Shown piece after piece: positions 26,364-36,366 of a DNA stretch of 64,000 bases; position 1 is the stretch's first letter; each line of letters opens with the position of its first letter. Under the pieces are notes generated by a model that saw only the letters and a program-made list of their open reading frames with translations, was not told where the DNA came from and made no database searches. The DNA lies in the NCBI GenBank assembly GCA_035388225.1, contig DAOOPM010000004.1, positions 109,800-173,799 on the forward strand, in the 5' to 3' direction. This DNA comes from SB25 sp029560875 (GTDB taxonomy: Bacteria; Bacteroidota; Bacteroidia; Bacteroidales; Tenuifilaceae). A program made the position numbers and the translations under genes.

Positions 26364-27482
26364 CTAAAGTTTAAACGATAACCCGAATTCCAAATGGTCA
26401 GCAATTGTATAGTGAGTTTTTAGTGCTAAAACAATGGCTGTATGCTTTAGTATGGAATAGCTCAATCCTACGCGTTGATATATTATTGGGAAACGAGGGT
26501 TAGGCTGATAGAGGTATAGTCCTAAATCGCCAAAAAGGGCGAGTTTATCTAAATGCAATTTTATTCGCGCCGATGCTCCTATGCTAAAATCATCATTTGG
26601 GTAGCGGTAGTTCATTCCCTCTTTACGAAGATGAAATCGAACAGATTTGTCGTACATAATATCCAAACTTCCACCCAACTCTACAATTATACTTAGCGGT
26701 TTAATGTACCCTATTTGAAGTGATAGGGGATAGTATTTTGGCCCTCCTGCATCGCCAACCTCTTTAACTGCTCCAGTCCCAGTTAAGAGTATGTATGGTT
26801 GTTTTAGAATAAAAGTTGATTGGGGCGTTTTTATGGGTTCTGCATCGTTTAGTTTATAGGTAAACCCAACACCAAACCCCATGCTGTTTAATCCGTAATT
26901 GGGTTTCTTTACAGCACCATTTGACATATGATTGGCAAGGACAGAAAATTGTATATCGATATTCCTGCTGAAGTGATACACCAAGTTTACTCTAAAATCG
27001 ATTAAAATATTTATTGGGGTTGATATTGCAATGTTTGTGGGATAATGGTTTGCTTCATATATTTTGGATATATACACAATCCCTCCGCCATACCTGAAAT
27101 TTAAATCCAACCTACTGGATTTGGCGAGTTTTAGAATCATAAAAGGGTATACCCCTAATCCGCTTCCAAGCACCTTATTATTGCCAAAGTTGTAATAGTT
27201 AAGTGAAACCCCAACTTGGGGTAATTTATATGCCCAGTGCCAATTTTTGCCTCCTTTTAGGTTTAATAAAGCATCAACCTCAATATTCTGAAATAAACCT
27301 TTTTTCAGAGGGATAAGCGTGTCGTTATGTGGCCAGAAATTTAAAACGTTATACTGAAGGTCAAATGAAGATAGGGAAACGGTTTTGTCAACTTCATTTA
27401 CTTGACAAAACGAAACCTTAAACAGGATTAAGAAGAATAATAGTATGGGGTAAGCAGGCTTCAATATTTCCGTTTTTCCCAA
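26364..27482 (-). CDS. PagL-like acyloxyacyl hydrolase (lipid A 3-O-deacylase family)
   Basis: A 372-residue outer-membrane protein with an N-terminal hydrophobic signal segment (about residues 10-26, ending SFCQ). About residue 184 the motif ANHMSNGAVKKPNYGLNSMG contains the His-x-Ser pair that forms the PagL catalytic site, followed by strand-rich barrel sequence. It is longer than Pseudomonas PagL (about 150 residues), as is usual for the Bacteroidota members, because of a duplicated or extended barrel part. It would remove an acyl chain from lipid A. Transcribed alone, with the amylase terminator upstream of it. Confidence 0.75.
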   Translation of the reverse strand: MGKTEILKPAYPILLFFLILFKVSFCQVNEVDKTVSLSSFDLQYNVLNFWPHNDTLIPLKKGLFQNIEVDALLNLKGGKNWHWAYKLPQVGVSLNYYNFGNNKVLGSGLGVYPFMILKLAKSSRLDLNFRYGGGIVYISKIYEANHYPTNIAISTPINILIDFRVNLVYHFSRNIDIQFSVLANHMSNGAVKKPNYGLNSMGFGVGFTYKLNDAEPIKTPQSTFILKQPYILLTGTGAVKEVGDAGGPKYYPLSLQIGYIKPLSIIVELGGSLDIMYDKSVRFHLRKEGMNYRYPNDDFSIGASARIKLHLDKLALFGDLGLYLYQPNPRFPIIYQRVGLSYSILKHTAIVLALKTHYTIADHLEFGLSFKL

Positions 27483-27488
27483 AAATAT

Positions 27489-27518
27489 AAAAACCTGCCC
27501 ATTTACAGGCAGGTTTTT
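27489..27518 (-). terminator. terminator of the sus-type operon
   Basis: Stem AAAAACCTGCC / GGCAGGTTTTT with an 8-nt loop, 19 bp past the stop of the minus-strand GH13 gene; on that strand the hairpin ends in T-rich sequence. It also lies just upstream of the PagL-like start, so it separates the two genes. Confidence 0.85.
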
Positions 27519-27537
27519 ACATCGAATCCGAAGTAAA

Positions 27538-30318
27538 CTATCTGAATATTGATAGTTTACCCATCTGTGTTTGTTCTTTTGTTTGAACCTTAATTAAATA
27601 AACTCCATTTGTTAACCTTGAAGAAAGTTCTATTGGTTCAGCGTAAACTCCCGCTGAAAATTGTGTTCGTTTGCTATAAACCCTTTGCCCAAGTAGGTTA
27701 AATACTTCAATATTTACTGCCGAAGGTACGGTTAAATCAACTTGAATATTAAATGAACCATTGCTTGGATTTGGCCATATTGTAAGTTCTGATTTTTTTG
27801 AGGCTCCGCTCGTAATATCATCAATTCCTACGTAGATATCATCCCTGTTGATTTTTTTTGAGGTGTATAGTCGGTATTCTGCAGGAGCCATTGCAAAAGT
27901 TTTTGAGGTTGATGTGAGTTCAATGGAATCTTTGGTGTAATACTCGTACCACTTTCCTGTAGTTGGAAAATCGATAGTAAAGTCTGTGGCTACCACATCA
28001 AAATTACCTAGAATAACCACATCTATATCAACTCCATCAAGTTTTATCCACTTTTTAGCGCCAGATAGCGAATAGTCATAGTTGTTAGTAGAAAAGACTT
28101 CGTAATCCTGTTTTAGTCGGTTTAAATGGGCAAATGCATTGAATACACCTCTTCTATCATCGGGCTCGTAGTAGTTCCATGGTATAGGTTTTCTTCCGGT
28201 TCTTCCATTGAAATCGATAGAAACATCGTAGCCAACCTCGCCAAACTGCCAAATCATTTTAGGTCCAGGTAAAGGGATAAAAAAGTTTGCTGCCAACTCA
28301 ACTCTCTTTAATCCTACTGTCAAGTTTTTAACATCGTGTTCTGGGTTTGTTGAGTTACCGTAGGTAATGTTTTTATACATTAAACGTTCCTCATCATGAC
28401 TTTCCATATAGCCTACTAAATTAGGATTTGACCAGCCCCTCTGTTTTGCAGTAACATTGGCAAAATTTGAGTTAGTTAACCACCCCATGGTTGCTTCATT
28501 GTAAGCAGAATTTATGTTTCCCCAAATAAGCATTCCGTAATCAGCAAGGGCTTTTTCCTCAGTATTATCGCAGAAATGTTCAAGTATAACGTAGGCATTC
28601 GGATTAACACTCCATATTTTATCGGCAAATCGTTTTAAATTGCTTATTCTGGGAGCATCGTATGCCGAACCTGCATTGGGAGTATTGGTAAACCCTTTGG
28701 TAAAATCGAAACGGAACCCATCCACTTTGTATTCTGTTAACCAGTATGTTAACACGGAGTCCATGAAAGTTCTTGTCTCTGTGCTTTGGTGGTTAAAATC
28801 GTAACCCCAGCAATAGGGTGGGTGAGGGCATGTTACATTATACCAAGGATTATTTGCAGTTGGAGTGCCTAATGATGTGCCGTCGGAATTGGAGTACATT
28901 TGTACAAGTGGCGATTGACCAAATGAATGGTTGAAAACCATATCAATAACTACAGCCATACCCAATCGGTGGGCTTCATCAATAAATGCTTTATAATCGT
29001 TTGGAGTACCATATGCCTTATCGGCCGCAAAGTAAAACGAAGGGTTATAACCCCAGCTATCATTGCCCTCGAACTCGTTTATTGGCATCAATTCAACGAC
29101 ATTGACTCCAAGTTTTTTAAGGTAACTCAATGAGTCTAGTACAGTTTGAATATAGCTATCCGATACAAAATCGCGGATATGGAGTTCGTATATAATTAGT
29201 TTTTCCTTTGCTGGAGGGGTGAAATTAGTTGTTTGCCAAGTGTAAGTGTCGGGAATTGTTTTAAAAACAGAAGCAATTCCGTTGGTTTTTGATGTAGGAT
29301 ATTGAAGTAAGCCTGGATAAGTTGATGAAGGAATATATACATCATTAGGATCCAGAGTTTTGCTGCTATAAGGATCGGCTATACGAAGGTATCCATCAAT
29401 TAGGAACTGATATGCATATTCCTGTGTTGAAGATAGGCCTGTGAGGGTTAGCCAAAAATACTTTCCATCGGGAGTTCTTTTCATGTAGTACTGTTCATCG
29501 GGTAACCAATCCGAGAAACTACCAATTAAATAAGCATAATTTTTAAGTGCGGGAGGATCTTTAAGTACAATTGTTACGGTTTGCTCATCAATAACATTTA
29601 CACCTAACTTCATACCTAAAGGAAGATCTTCGGTAACAATTTCGTTACGCACTAGGACATAAACCGAATCTTTTTTTGTTTCAGTTCCATTGGTAGCAAC
29701 TGCTTTGAACCAATGCTTGCCATAACTAGATGCATTATATGTATATGAAATACTAGTGGTTGATGTATTCTGTACCTCAACATCATCTACAAAAAGTTTG
29801 AGGTTTGTAGAGCTGTTGGCTTGTACCGTAACATCTATATTGCTGTTTAAATCATAAATAGGCTGAGTTTGGGTAGGATTAGTAATGCTTACGGATAATC
29901 CTTGCTCATAAACATTATAAAAAATATCTTCGGTTTTTTTTGTAGCATCGCTACTTCGAAAAACAAAGCATAGCTGGGTAATTTTTTTATCGGCAGGAAC
30001 GCCGTAGTATTGTCTAATGTTTGGGGATATTGAAAGAGTATAGGTGTTTGTTCCCGTACGGGTTAATTTTGGTTGAGTAGTGTTGATACCCCAATCTCCT
30101 TTAACATATTGCCATACACCAACACCTTCAACCGTTACACCTGTATGGGTGTAAACATCGCCAGTATAGTTTAATAGAGATTGATTTGATGCTTGGGTAA
30201 TATCAAGCGTAATTAAAACCTCATCAGCGTCAGTTGGTAAAGTTGGTGTAACAACTATTTGCCCAAAAATAGATTTAATAAATAAATTGAAAAGAATTAG
30301 AAGTAGAATCTTTTTCAT
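27538..30318 (-). CDS. secreted GH13 alpha-amylase-type enzyme with a T9SS sorting domain
   Basis: A 926-residue multidomain enzyme. Signal peptide about 1-19; an N-terminal beta-sandwich (20-140) and an Ig-like stretch (150-225); a CBM48-like E-set domain (about 240-330); GH13 barrel from about 370. Catalytic motifs: DMVFNHSFG, nucleophile Asp in DGFRFDFTKG (about 538), acid/base Glu in VILEHFCDN (about 579), and MESHDEERL (about 640). The last about 75 residues (IWPNPSNGSFNIQV to the end, MGKLSIFR) are a type A sorting domain, so export is through the type IX system to the cell surface or medium. It should cleave alpha-1,4 or alpha-1,6 glucans before uptake by SusCD. Last gene of the operon. 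Confidence 0.9.
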   Translation of the reverse strand: MKKILLLILFNLFIKSIFGQIVVTPTLPTDADEVLITLDITQASNQSLLNYTGDVYTHTGVTVEGVGVWQYVKGDWGINTTQPKLTRTGTNTYTLSISPNIRQYYGVPADKKITQLCFVFRSSDATKKTEDIFYNVYEQGLSVSITNPTQTQPIYDLNSNIDVTVQANSSTNLKLFVDDVEVQNTSTTSISYTYNASSYGKHWFKAVATNGTETKKDSVYVLVRNEIVTEDLPLGMKLGVNVIDEQTVTIVLKDPPALKNYAYLIGSFSDWLPDEQYYMKRTPDGKYFWLTLTGLSSTQEYAYQFLIDGYLRIADPYSSKTLDPNDVYIPSSTYPGLLQYPTSKTNGIASVFKTIPDTYTWQTTNFTPPAKEKLIIYELHIRDFVSDSYIQTVLDSLSYLKKLGVNVVELMPINEFEGNDSWGYNPSFYFAADKAYGTPNDYKAFIDEAHRLGMAVVIDMVFNHSFGQSPLVQMYSNSDGTSLGTPTANNPWYNVTCPHPPYCWGYDFNHQSTETRTFMDSVLTYWLTEYKVDGFRFDFTKGFTNTPNAGSAYDAPRISNLKRFADKIWSVNPNAYVILEHFCDNTEEKALADYGMLIWGNINSAYNEATMGWLTNSNFANVTAKQRGWSNPNLVGYMESHDEERLMYKNITYGNSTNPEHDVKNLTVGLKRVELAANFFIPLPGPKMIWQFGEVGYDVSIDFNGRTGRKPIPWNYYEPDDRRGVFNAFAHLNRLKQDYEVFSTNNYDYSLSGAKKWIKLDGVDIDVVILGNFDVVATDFTIDFPTTGKWYEYYTKDSIELTSTSKTFAMAPAEYRLYTSKKINRDDIYVGIDDITSGASKKSELTIWPNPSNGSFNIQVDLTVPSAVNIEVFNLLGQRVYSKRTQFSAGVYAEPIELSSRLTNGVYLIKVQTKEQTQMGKLSIFR

Positions 30319-30332
30319 AAGAGTATTTAAAA

Positions 30333-30364
30333 GAAGAAGGCATAAATATTGCTATGCCTTCTTC
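30333..30364 (-). promoter_or_regulatory. intercistronic hairpin between the SusE-like and GH13 genes
   Basis: A perfect 12-bp inverted repeat, GAAGAAGGCATA / TATGCCTTCTTC, with an 8-nt loop, in the 58-bp gap. On the minus strand it is followed by TTTTAAAT. It resembles a weak terminator or an RNA-stabilising hairpin and could set the ratio of binding proteins to enzyme. Confidence 0.6.
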
Positions 30365-30376
30365 ATGAAATTTAAA

Positions 30377-31537
30377 TTACTTTGTAATAGGAGTAAATGT
30401 TAAAGTTCTAGTATCATTTGCCCAATCGAGATCAAAAGTTACAGAATATGTTTTTGTTTCTATTACTTTAATGTTGCCACCATCATCTGTGAAATTAGTT
30501 GCATCACCCGCAATAGTAGTACCAGAAAAACCAAAGTCGCCACCAGCCCATGCGTGATCTTTTCTAATTTTAAAGCTACCACCAGCTAATAGTTCAACGC
30601 TATTTACTTTATACGTATAAACATTGCCAGATTTGCTTAAATATGGTAGATCTATATCGTAATCCCATGCAGCAACGGTTACCCCATCTGCTTTATAGAA
30701 AGCATTGCCAATTAAGCTCCAAACAAAAGTAGCGGGATCAATAGGTACAACTTCACCAGTTTTAACCAAAGTAGTTGTAAAGCCATCAGTAAGATTCCAG
30801 TTTAAAGTAATAGTATAAATTCCTTCGTCAGTTAGATTAATAGGAATGTTTCCGCCGCCAATTTCCAATGCATCTTTAGTTCCTCCGAAATTAGTAAAAA
30901 TGGTAAATTCATGTGCTAAAACTTTCCATCCTTTATCATAACGGAATTTAAAAGAGCCTTTTCTTAACTCAACGCCAGTTTTTTCCCATTTAGCAGTAGT
31001 TGCAGTTAACGACACTTGAGTCATTTCAATATCATCAGCAATTTTAATATTCCAATTATTTACTGGAATAATATAGTAACTCATTGTTGTTATGTCAAAT
31101 ACTACATGATAAAAACCATCAGTGGCAACAGTAATTTTTTCGCCATCAACAACAATTGCGCCTGTATCAACTGCCGCTGTTATTTGATCGTCGGTACCTG
31201 TTAGATCCATAACTCCTTTTTTTAAAGGGTCCAATCCGTAGGTAATTTCCTCTGCTCCAGCTTTAACTACAAAGCGGAATCCTTCACTGTTTGAGGTTAA
31301 ATACAAAAACTTCTCGTACATTCCATCTCTTGGAGTTGCAGCATAACCCTCTCCTTCAACCATTCCCGAAGACATCATACCTTTTAGGGATAAAGTAGTT
31401 GTGGGTGCAGCAGTTCCAATTATATATGCACCATCTTCTACTAAATTCGAAGTGTTGTTGTCATCTTTTTCGCATGATGCGAAAGCAAAGATTGCTAATA
31501 ATAGCATCCATGCTAAGTTTAATTTTGATCTTTTCAT
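30377..31537 (-). CDS. SusE/SusF-like starch-binding outer-membrane lipoprotein
   Basis: A 386-residue lipoprotein (MKRSKLNLAWMLLLAIFAFASCEKDD, lipobox Cys about residue 22). It contains repeated SusE/SusF-type carbohydrate-binding modules of about 110 residues; the last is clear, from WSLIGNAFYKADGVTVAAWD through FKIRKDHAWAGGDFGFSG to TLTFTPITK, with the aromatic and basic residues that stack on and contact maltooligosaccharides. It should sit on the cell surface beside SusCD and hold starch chains. Position after susD and before the GH13 gene supports this. Confidence 0.85.
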   Translation of the reverse strand: MKRSKLNLAWMLLLAIFAFASCEKDDNNTSNLVEDGAYIIGTAAPTTTLSLKGMMSSGMVEGEGYAATPRDGMYEKFLYLTSNSEGFRFVVKAGAEEITYGLDPLKKGVMDLTGTDDQITAAVDTGAIVVDGEKITVATDGFYHVVFDITTMSYYIIPVNNWNIKIADDIEMTQVSLTATTAKWEKTGVELRKGSFKFRYDKGWKVLAHEFTIFTNFGGTKDALEIGGGNIPINLTDEGIYTITLNWNLTDGFTTTLVKTGEVVPIDPATFVWSLIGNAFYKADGVTVAAWDYDIDLPYLSKSGNVYTYKVNSVELLAGGSFKIRKDHAWAGGDFGFSGTTIAGDATNFTDDGGNIKVIETKTYSVTFDLDWANDTRTLTFTPITK

Positions 31538-31572
31538 AGTGTTTAGTTTAAAATTTAAGAATTAAGTTATAT

Positions 31573-33060
31573 TTATTTTGCTAGATTTGGATTTGAATCA
31601 ATTACCCATTGTGGAATAGGAAATGTTTGTCTACTTACATCCGAAGCCGTTTTTTCCCACCATGCCTGATTAAACTTCCCAAAACGAATTAAGTCTTGAC
31701 GACGATGTGCTTCCCAGAATAACTCCCTTCCACGTTCAACTAAAATTTCGTCTAAGGTTACACTGCCATTCCATGCAGCAAGTCCTGCCCTTGTTCTAAT
31801 AACATCTAAATCCGTAACATTAACTGCTTTAGATTGTCTGAGTTGTGCTTCTGCTTTCATTAACAATATATCAGCATAACGGAATATTGGGAAATCATTG
31901 CTTAGATTATCCTTAGCTCCCTTTTTTATTTCAAATTTCTTAATTCTTGCTCCAGACATTCTTATTTGTTGAAGAGTGTAGGTAGCATCCATCACTAAAG
32001 CAGGGATTGTTGGGCTAAACGTTAATGGGGAGCCAGCAACTGCATCTGAAATTGGTTGATTTGCAGATGTATACTGTTGTCCTACCATAAAATATCCTGC
32101 TTTACGTTTGTCTAGGCTTGTATATGTGTTATAGTGTTGCTCCGTAACAGCAAATCCATTCCATGGTCCTACAGGCATATCGTAGGTTAAATTACTATTG
32201 TAATGTAATGTACGCATATGCAAGTTGAATCCTTTGTAAGTGTCTTCATCATAAGGAATTACAAAAATATTTTCGGGCGATGCGGAATTATTCGTTACAA
32301 AAGGAGCAAGGGGATCTGACTCTAGTGAATAACCAAGAGCCATAACACTATCGCACGCCATTTCGGCAGAATCCCATCTTGCTACATTTGCATAAACCTG
32401 AGCATTAAGGTATAATTTTGCAAGAAGAGAGAATGCCATTCCCTTTGATACCGCTGTTTTTGAACTTGACGATGTTAAGTGAGGTATACTTTCATTTAAT
32501 TCATTAACAATGCTTTGGTAAATAATTGCTCTATCAGTTTTGCTTGGTTGAGGATCTGCATTGGAGAATGAAGTTACATAAGGAACACTTCCATAGTTAT
32601 CTATTAACAGGTAATAGTAGTATGCTCTTAGAATCTTTAGTTTAGCAACATTGGTAGCAACTGCCGGTTCTGCAATGTTTGGTTCAAAAATCTCAATTAA
32701 TCTGTTGGCCTCAACAATTCCTTTGTAAAATCTTGACCACATTGCAGTAATGGCTTCAGTTTTATTGTCCCATGTGTGTTGATAAAGAACACGCCATTTT
32801 CCACCATCATCCCAATCCGTATGACGAGTTGGGCAAACCATTTCATCGGAGGATAATTCTTGGCAAAACCACCACCCTCCATTGTCAAGAAAATCTTGCA
32901 TTGGTTTATAAACAGGAACAATCATTAAAGCGGCTTGTTCTTCATTTTCTGGGAATTTATCGAATGGAATTTTATCCGTCAACTCATCATTAAGATCAGT
33001 ACAAGCGGTTATTGCAAGTAATAATCCTATAGTATATATAACTCTTTTCATATTATTCAA
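31573..33060 (-). CDS. susD: SusD/RagB family nutrient-binding lipoprotein
   Basis: A 495-residue lipoprotein (MNNMKRVIYTIGLLLAITACTD; Cys about residue 20). SusD family signatures: the DKIPFDKFPENEEQAALMIVPVYKPM start, WSRFYKGIVEANRLIE, LRAYYYYLLIDNYGSVPYVT, FPIFRYADILLMKAEA, and the C-terminal LDEILVERGRELFWEAHRRQDLIRFGKF. It forms the lid over the SusC barrel and binds the glycan. It starts 3 bp after the susC stop, so translation is probably coupled. Confidence 0.95.
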   Translation of the reverse strand: MNNMKRVIYTIGLLLAITACTDLNDELTDKIPFDKFPENEEQAALMIVPVYKPMQDFLDNGGWWFCQELSSDEMVCPTRHTDWDDGGKWRVLYQHTWDNKTEAITAMWSRFYKGIVEANRLIEIFEPNIAEPAVATNVAKLKILRAYYYYLLIDNYGSVPYVTSFSNADPQPSKTDRAIIYQSIVNELNESIPHLTSSSSKTAVSKGMAFSLLAKLYLNAQVYANVARWDSAEMACDSVMALGYSLESDPLAPFVTNNSASPENIFVIPYDEDTYKGFNLHMRTLHYNSNLTYDMPVGPWNGFAVTEQHYNTYTSLDKRKAGYFMVGQQYTSANQPISDAVAGSPLTFSPTIPALVMDATYTLQQIRMSGARIKKFEIKKGAKDNLSNDFPIFRYADILLMKAEAQLRQSKAVNVTDLDVIRTRAGLAAWNGSVTLDEILVERGRELFWEAHRRQDLIRFGKFNQAWWEKTASDVSRQTFPIPQWVIDSNPNLAK

Positions 33061-33063
33061 CTA

Positions 33064-36000
33064 TTAAAATTTAACATCAAGGCCAAAGGTGAAAGTTCTT
33101 GTTTTGGGGTATACATCATATTGATCTATACCAAATTCAAGTCCAGTATATGACATTTCTGGATCCAGACCTGTGTACTTAGTGAAGGTGTAAATGTTAT
33201 TAGAACTAAAGTAAACCCTACACTTTTTCAGCCATTTAACTTTAGATGTGTTGAAGTTATAACCCAAAGTAATATTGTCAATTTTGATGAAAGATGCATC
33301 TTCAAGGTAGTAATCACTAATTTTTGGAGAGTCGGTAAGCCCTCTATCAATTTCATCAAGAACCTCTTTTAGTGCATTGAGTGTTGGCAAAATTTGAGGG
33401 TTTGAAAATACCATTCTAGTTGAGTTAATTACTTTATTTCCAAACGCACCCCTTAGCGCAATGCTTAAATCCCATTCTTTATATGTGAAAAAGTTAGACC
33501 ATCCAAGAGTAAAGCGAGGTTGCGCATGACCTAAAATACGTCTTTCCGCCATATTAATATCCCTAGTAACCCCGCCAGCGGCAGTAAAGAAAAGGAACTT
33601 GCCATCTGCAGAAAGCCCAGCATACTCTGGTATGTAGAATGTACCAATTTCTTCTCCTTCCATTAAGTATTGGGTCCAGTTTTGTGCACCAACCAATCCT
33701 CTTCCGCTGAGCCATAACCTTTTTTTATCTCCTTCTGACCAAGAAAAACCATCGCCAGAGAGTTTTACTAACTTTTGTCTGTTGGTAGCGTAGTTCAAGA
33801 TAGTCCTCCATTTAAATCTAGATTTATCTATAACAAATCCTTCAGCACTAAATTCAAATCCTTTGTTGTCAACTTGTCCCGCATTTGCCCACGTGTTAGG
33901 TAATGCATTTGGGGGAACAGGTACCGAGTAATTTGCTATTAAATCGTATGTAGATTTAACATAGTATTCCATAGAACCCTGAATTCTATTGTTTAGTATA
34001 GCATAATCTAATCCGATGTTTAACTCTGAGTTTTCTTCCCACTTTAGGTTAGGATTAGCATTATGAGATATACTAAAGTTAATTGCATCCTCACCTGTTT
34101 CAAAATTTGGAGCAGTTCCATCTGGGTATGCGTACATTATATCTAAAAACGAACCAATTTCTTGATTACCTGTAATACCATAGCCAACCCTAAGTTTTAG
34201 CAGATTTACATAATCAATATTTTCTAAAAATGATTCTTTTTTTACATCCCATGCTAAAGAGCCCGAAGGGAAAAGTCCCCATTCATTATTCTTTCCAAAT
34301 TTTGAAGAACCATCGCGACGGATTGTACCAGTAACAAAGTACTTTGATTTGTAATTATAAACTGCTCTACCAAAAAAAGATATTAATTTGTTTGAGTTTC
34401 TCCACGAGCCAATGTCTCCAACGTTAACATTGTTTAAATGGCCTAAATTATCAGACCTTAAATAGTTAGATAACGCTTCTCTTCCTTGAGCTGATAATCC
34501 TGAGTATGATTCTTCTTGAAATGAGTAGCCACCAAGAATGTTTAAATTATGTATATCGTTAAATGTTTTGTTATAAGAGAATGTTGTTTCAAGAACTTTT
34601 GATTGATAGTTGTTATAACTTCTGCGTCCATAACCTGCATTCCCACCAGCATAAATATTTGTTGGCTCATAGTAAAATGTTTCACTATCACTTCTTATAT
34701 AATTTAAACTTGTACTCGCAACTAATCCTTCTATTATTTCATAGCTAAGTTTTGATGAGCCAAAGTAGTATTTGTGGTCCCTTTCATTTTGAATAAGTTC
34801 TGCAATAGCAACAGGGTTATTGTAGTTGAAATCTCGTTGAAATTCAAAATATCCCAAACTTTTATCTTGGTGATAATTACTAAATAGATCCCCAGGAATG
34901 TAATTCCCTTCTTTATAAGGATATACAGGATCTACTGGGTTACGTTGGTACATCTGGTATAAGATGTTTGACGATCCCATGCCATCGCCATAGTTGACAT
35001 AGTAATTGTTCTCAAAAGTTCCTGCAACCGATGCATCAATTGTAAGTTTATTGTTAAATGCCTTTTGGGTTAAATTTAAACGAGCAATATTACGTTTTTT
35101 ACTACTTCCTATAATTATCCCTTGATTATCCATATAATTGTATGATAACCTGTATGATAAATTATCGTTGGAGTTGGAAATCGCAATATTGTGGGATTGC
35201 GATACACCTGTTCTAAATATCTCGTCTTGCCAGTTGGTATTTGCACCATTATCGGTGAAAGATAAACCCTTATCGGCAACGTATTTTCTAATATCGTTAG
35301 CAGAAAGAAATTCTAACCGTTTACTTGTTTGATCAAATGATAAATAAGCATTGTAATCGATAGTGGCAACACCTCCTTTTTGAGGTTTTTTGGTTGTAAC
35401 AATGATTACACCGTTTGATGCTCTTGAACCATAAATGGCTCCAGAAGATGCATCCTTAAGAATATTGAACGATTCAATATCTTCAGGAGATATTGAACTA
35501 ATATCAGCACCAGGCACACCATCAATAACATAAAAAGGTTGAGTGCTCGTTGAAAATCCTGCTGCACCACGAATTTGAACTGCAAATCCTGAATTTGGGT
35601 CACCACCTTTCTTGGAAATATTTACGCCGGCAACTTTTCCTTGCATAGCTTGAATAGGATCGGACAGGTTTCCTCTGGTTAGGTCTTCAGCCTTTACATT
35701 AACAACTGCGCCTGTTTTATCGCTTTTCTTTTGTACACCGTAACCAATAACAATGACCTCGTCAATTTGCTGGGTCTCTTCAACTAATGTTACGTCAATT
35801 TTCGCCTGTCCATTAACAGCAACCTCAGTTGTTTTGTATCCAATAAATGAAAAAACTAAAGTTCCATTAACAGAACTCTTAATAGAATAATTACCATCAA
35901 TATCGGTAATAGTTCCAACGGTTGTGCCTTTGACAACTACAGCAACTCCAATCATTGGAGAATTATCCTTGGAATCAATTACTTTTCCGGTTACCTGTAT

Positions 36001-36081
36001 TTCCTGTGCGTATGCTCCTATATACAGAAACATCGCTGCGGATAGCAGGATTCCCTTAAGTAGTTTTTTGCCTATAATCAT
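33064..36081 (-). CDS. susC: SusC/RagA family TonB-dependent outer-membrane transporter
   Basis: A 1005-residue protein: signal peptide (about 1-25, ending AYAQ), a carboxypeptidase-regulatory-like domain (VTGKVIDSKDNSPMIGVAVV, 30-105), TonB box region and plug (IDEVIVIGYGVQKKSDKTGAVV, then the family motif PFYVIDGVPGADISSISPEDIESFNILKDASSGAIYGSRASNGVIIVTTKK), and a 22-strand barrel ending KTRTFTFGLDVKF. It imports oligosaccharides with TonB-ExbBD energy. Given the SusE-like and GH13 partners the substrate is most likely starch or maltodextrin. First gene of the four-gene operon; divergent from lacI. Confidence 0.95.
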   Translation of the reverse strand: MIIGKKLLKGILLSAAMFLYIGAYAQEIQVTGKVIDSKDNSPMIGVAVVVKGTTVGTITDIDGNYSIKSSVNGTLVFSFIGYKTTEVAVNGQAKIDVTLVEETQQIDEVIVIGYGVQKKSDKTGAVVNVKAEDLTRGNLSDPIQAMQGKVAGVNISKKGGDPNSGFAVQIRGAAGFSTSTQPFYVIDGVPGADISSISPEDIESFNILKDASSGAIYGSRASNGVIIVTTKKPQKGGVATIDYNAYLSFDQTSKRLEFLSANDIRKYVADKGLSFTDNGANTNWQDEIFRTGVSQSHNIAISNSNDNLSYRLSYNYMDNQGIIIGSSKKRNIARLNLTQKAFNNKLTIDASVAGTFENNYYVNYGDGMGSSNILYQMYQRNPVDPVYPYKEGNYIPGDLFSNYHQDKSLGYFEFQRDFNYNNPVAIAELIQNERDHKYYFGSSKLSYEIIEGLVASTSLNYIRSDSETFYYEPTNIYAGGNAGYGRRSYNNYQSKVLETTFSYNKTFNDIHNLNILGGYSFQEESYSGLSAQGREALSNYLRSDNLGHLNNVNVGDIGSWRNSNKLISFFGRAVYNYKSKYFVTGTIRRDGSSKFGKNNEWGLFPSGSLAWDVKKESFLENIDYVNLLKLRVGYGITGNQEIGSFLDIMYAYPDGTAPNFETGEDAINFSISHNANPNLKWEENSELNIGLDYAILNNRIQGSMEYYVKSTYDLIANYSVPVPPNALPNTWANAGQVDNKGFEFSAEGFVIDKSRFKWRTILNYATNRQKLVKLSGDGFSWSEGDKKRLWLSGRGLVGAQNWTQYLMEGEEIGTFYIPEYAGLSADGKFLFFTAAGGVTRDINMAERRILGHAQPRFTLGWSNFFTYKEWDLSIALRGAFGNKVINSTRMVFSNPQILPTLNALKEVLDEIDRGLTDSPKISDYYLEDASFIKIDNITLGYNFNTSKVKWLKKCRVYFSSNNIYTFTKYTGLDPEMSYTGLEFGIDQYDVYPKTRTFTFGLDVKF

Positions 36082-36212
36082 AGCTCTATTCGGTTTTAAG
36101 TTGTGTTTTAACTATTTATGTTTTGTTAAATTATCTAAAATTCACTGCACAATTAACGAAAATTTAAAGTTTTAATAGCTAAAAATCAAGGACTAAGCCT
36201 TAAAAATAACCG

Positions 36213-36234
36213 CAAACGATACCGCAATCGTTTG
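36213..36234. promoter_or_regulatory. candidate LacI-family operator upstream of susC
   Basis: Inverted repeat CAAACGAT / ATCGTTTG with a 6-bp spacer in the divergent region, 132 bp from the susC start and 133 bp from the lacI start. The half-site CAAACG resembles LacI/GalR-type operators. The right-hand TTTG, read on the minus strand, is followed after 17 bp by TAGTCCTTG, a poor match to a -7 element, so a repressor bound here would overlap the -33 region of susC. Confidence 0.5.
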
Positions 36235-36366
36235 AAATCTGAATTCCTTTTTATATATTTAAGCCGATGGTTTTTGATGATTTTCTTTTTATTTTAGCAA
36301 GCGCTATTTTACTAGGTTTACAGTATAACATTATAAGCCATATTTTGTTTAAATACCTAAATTACA

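Noticed and set aside
36081..36366. Small gene in the susC-lacI divergent region
   Set aside because: No frame with a plausible start or conserved-looking product; the region is better explained by regulatory DNA.
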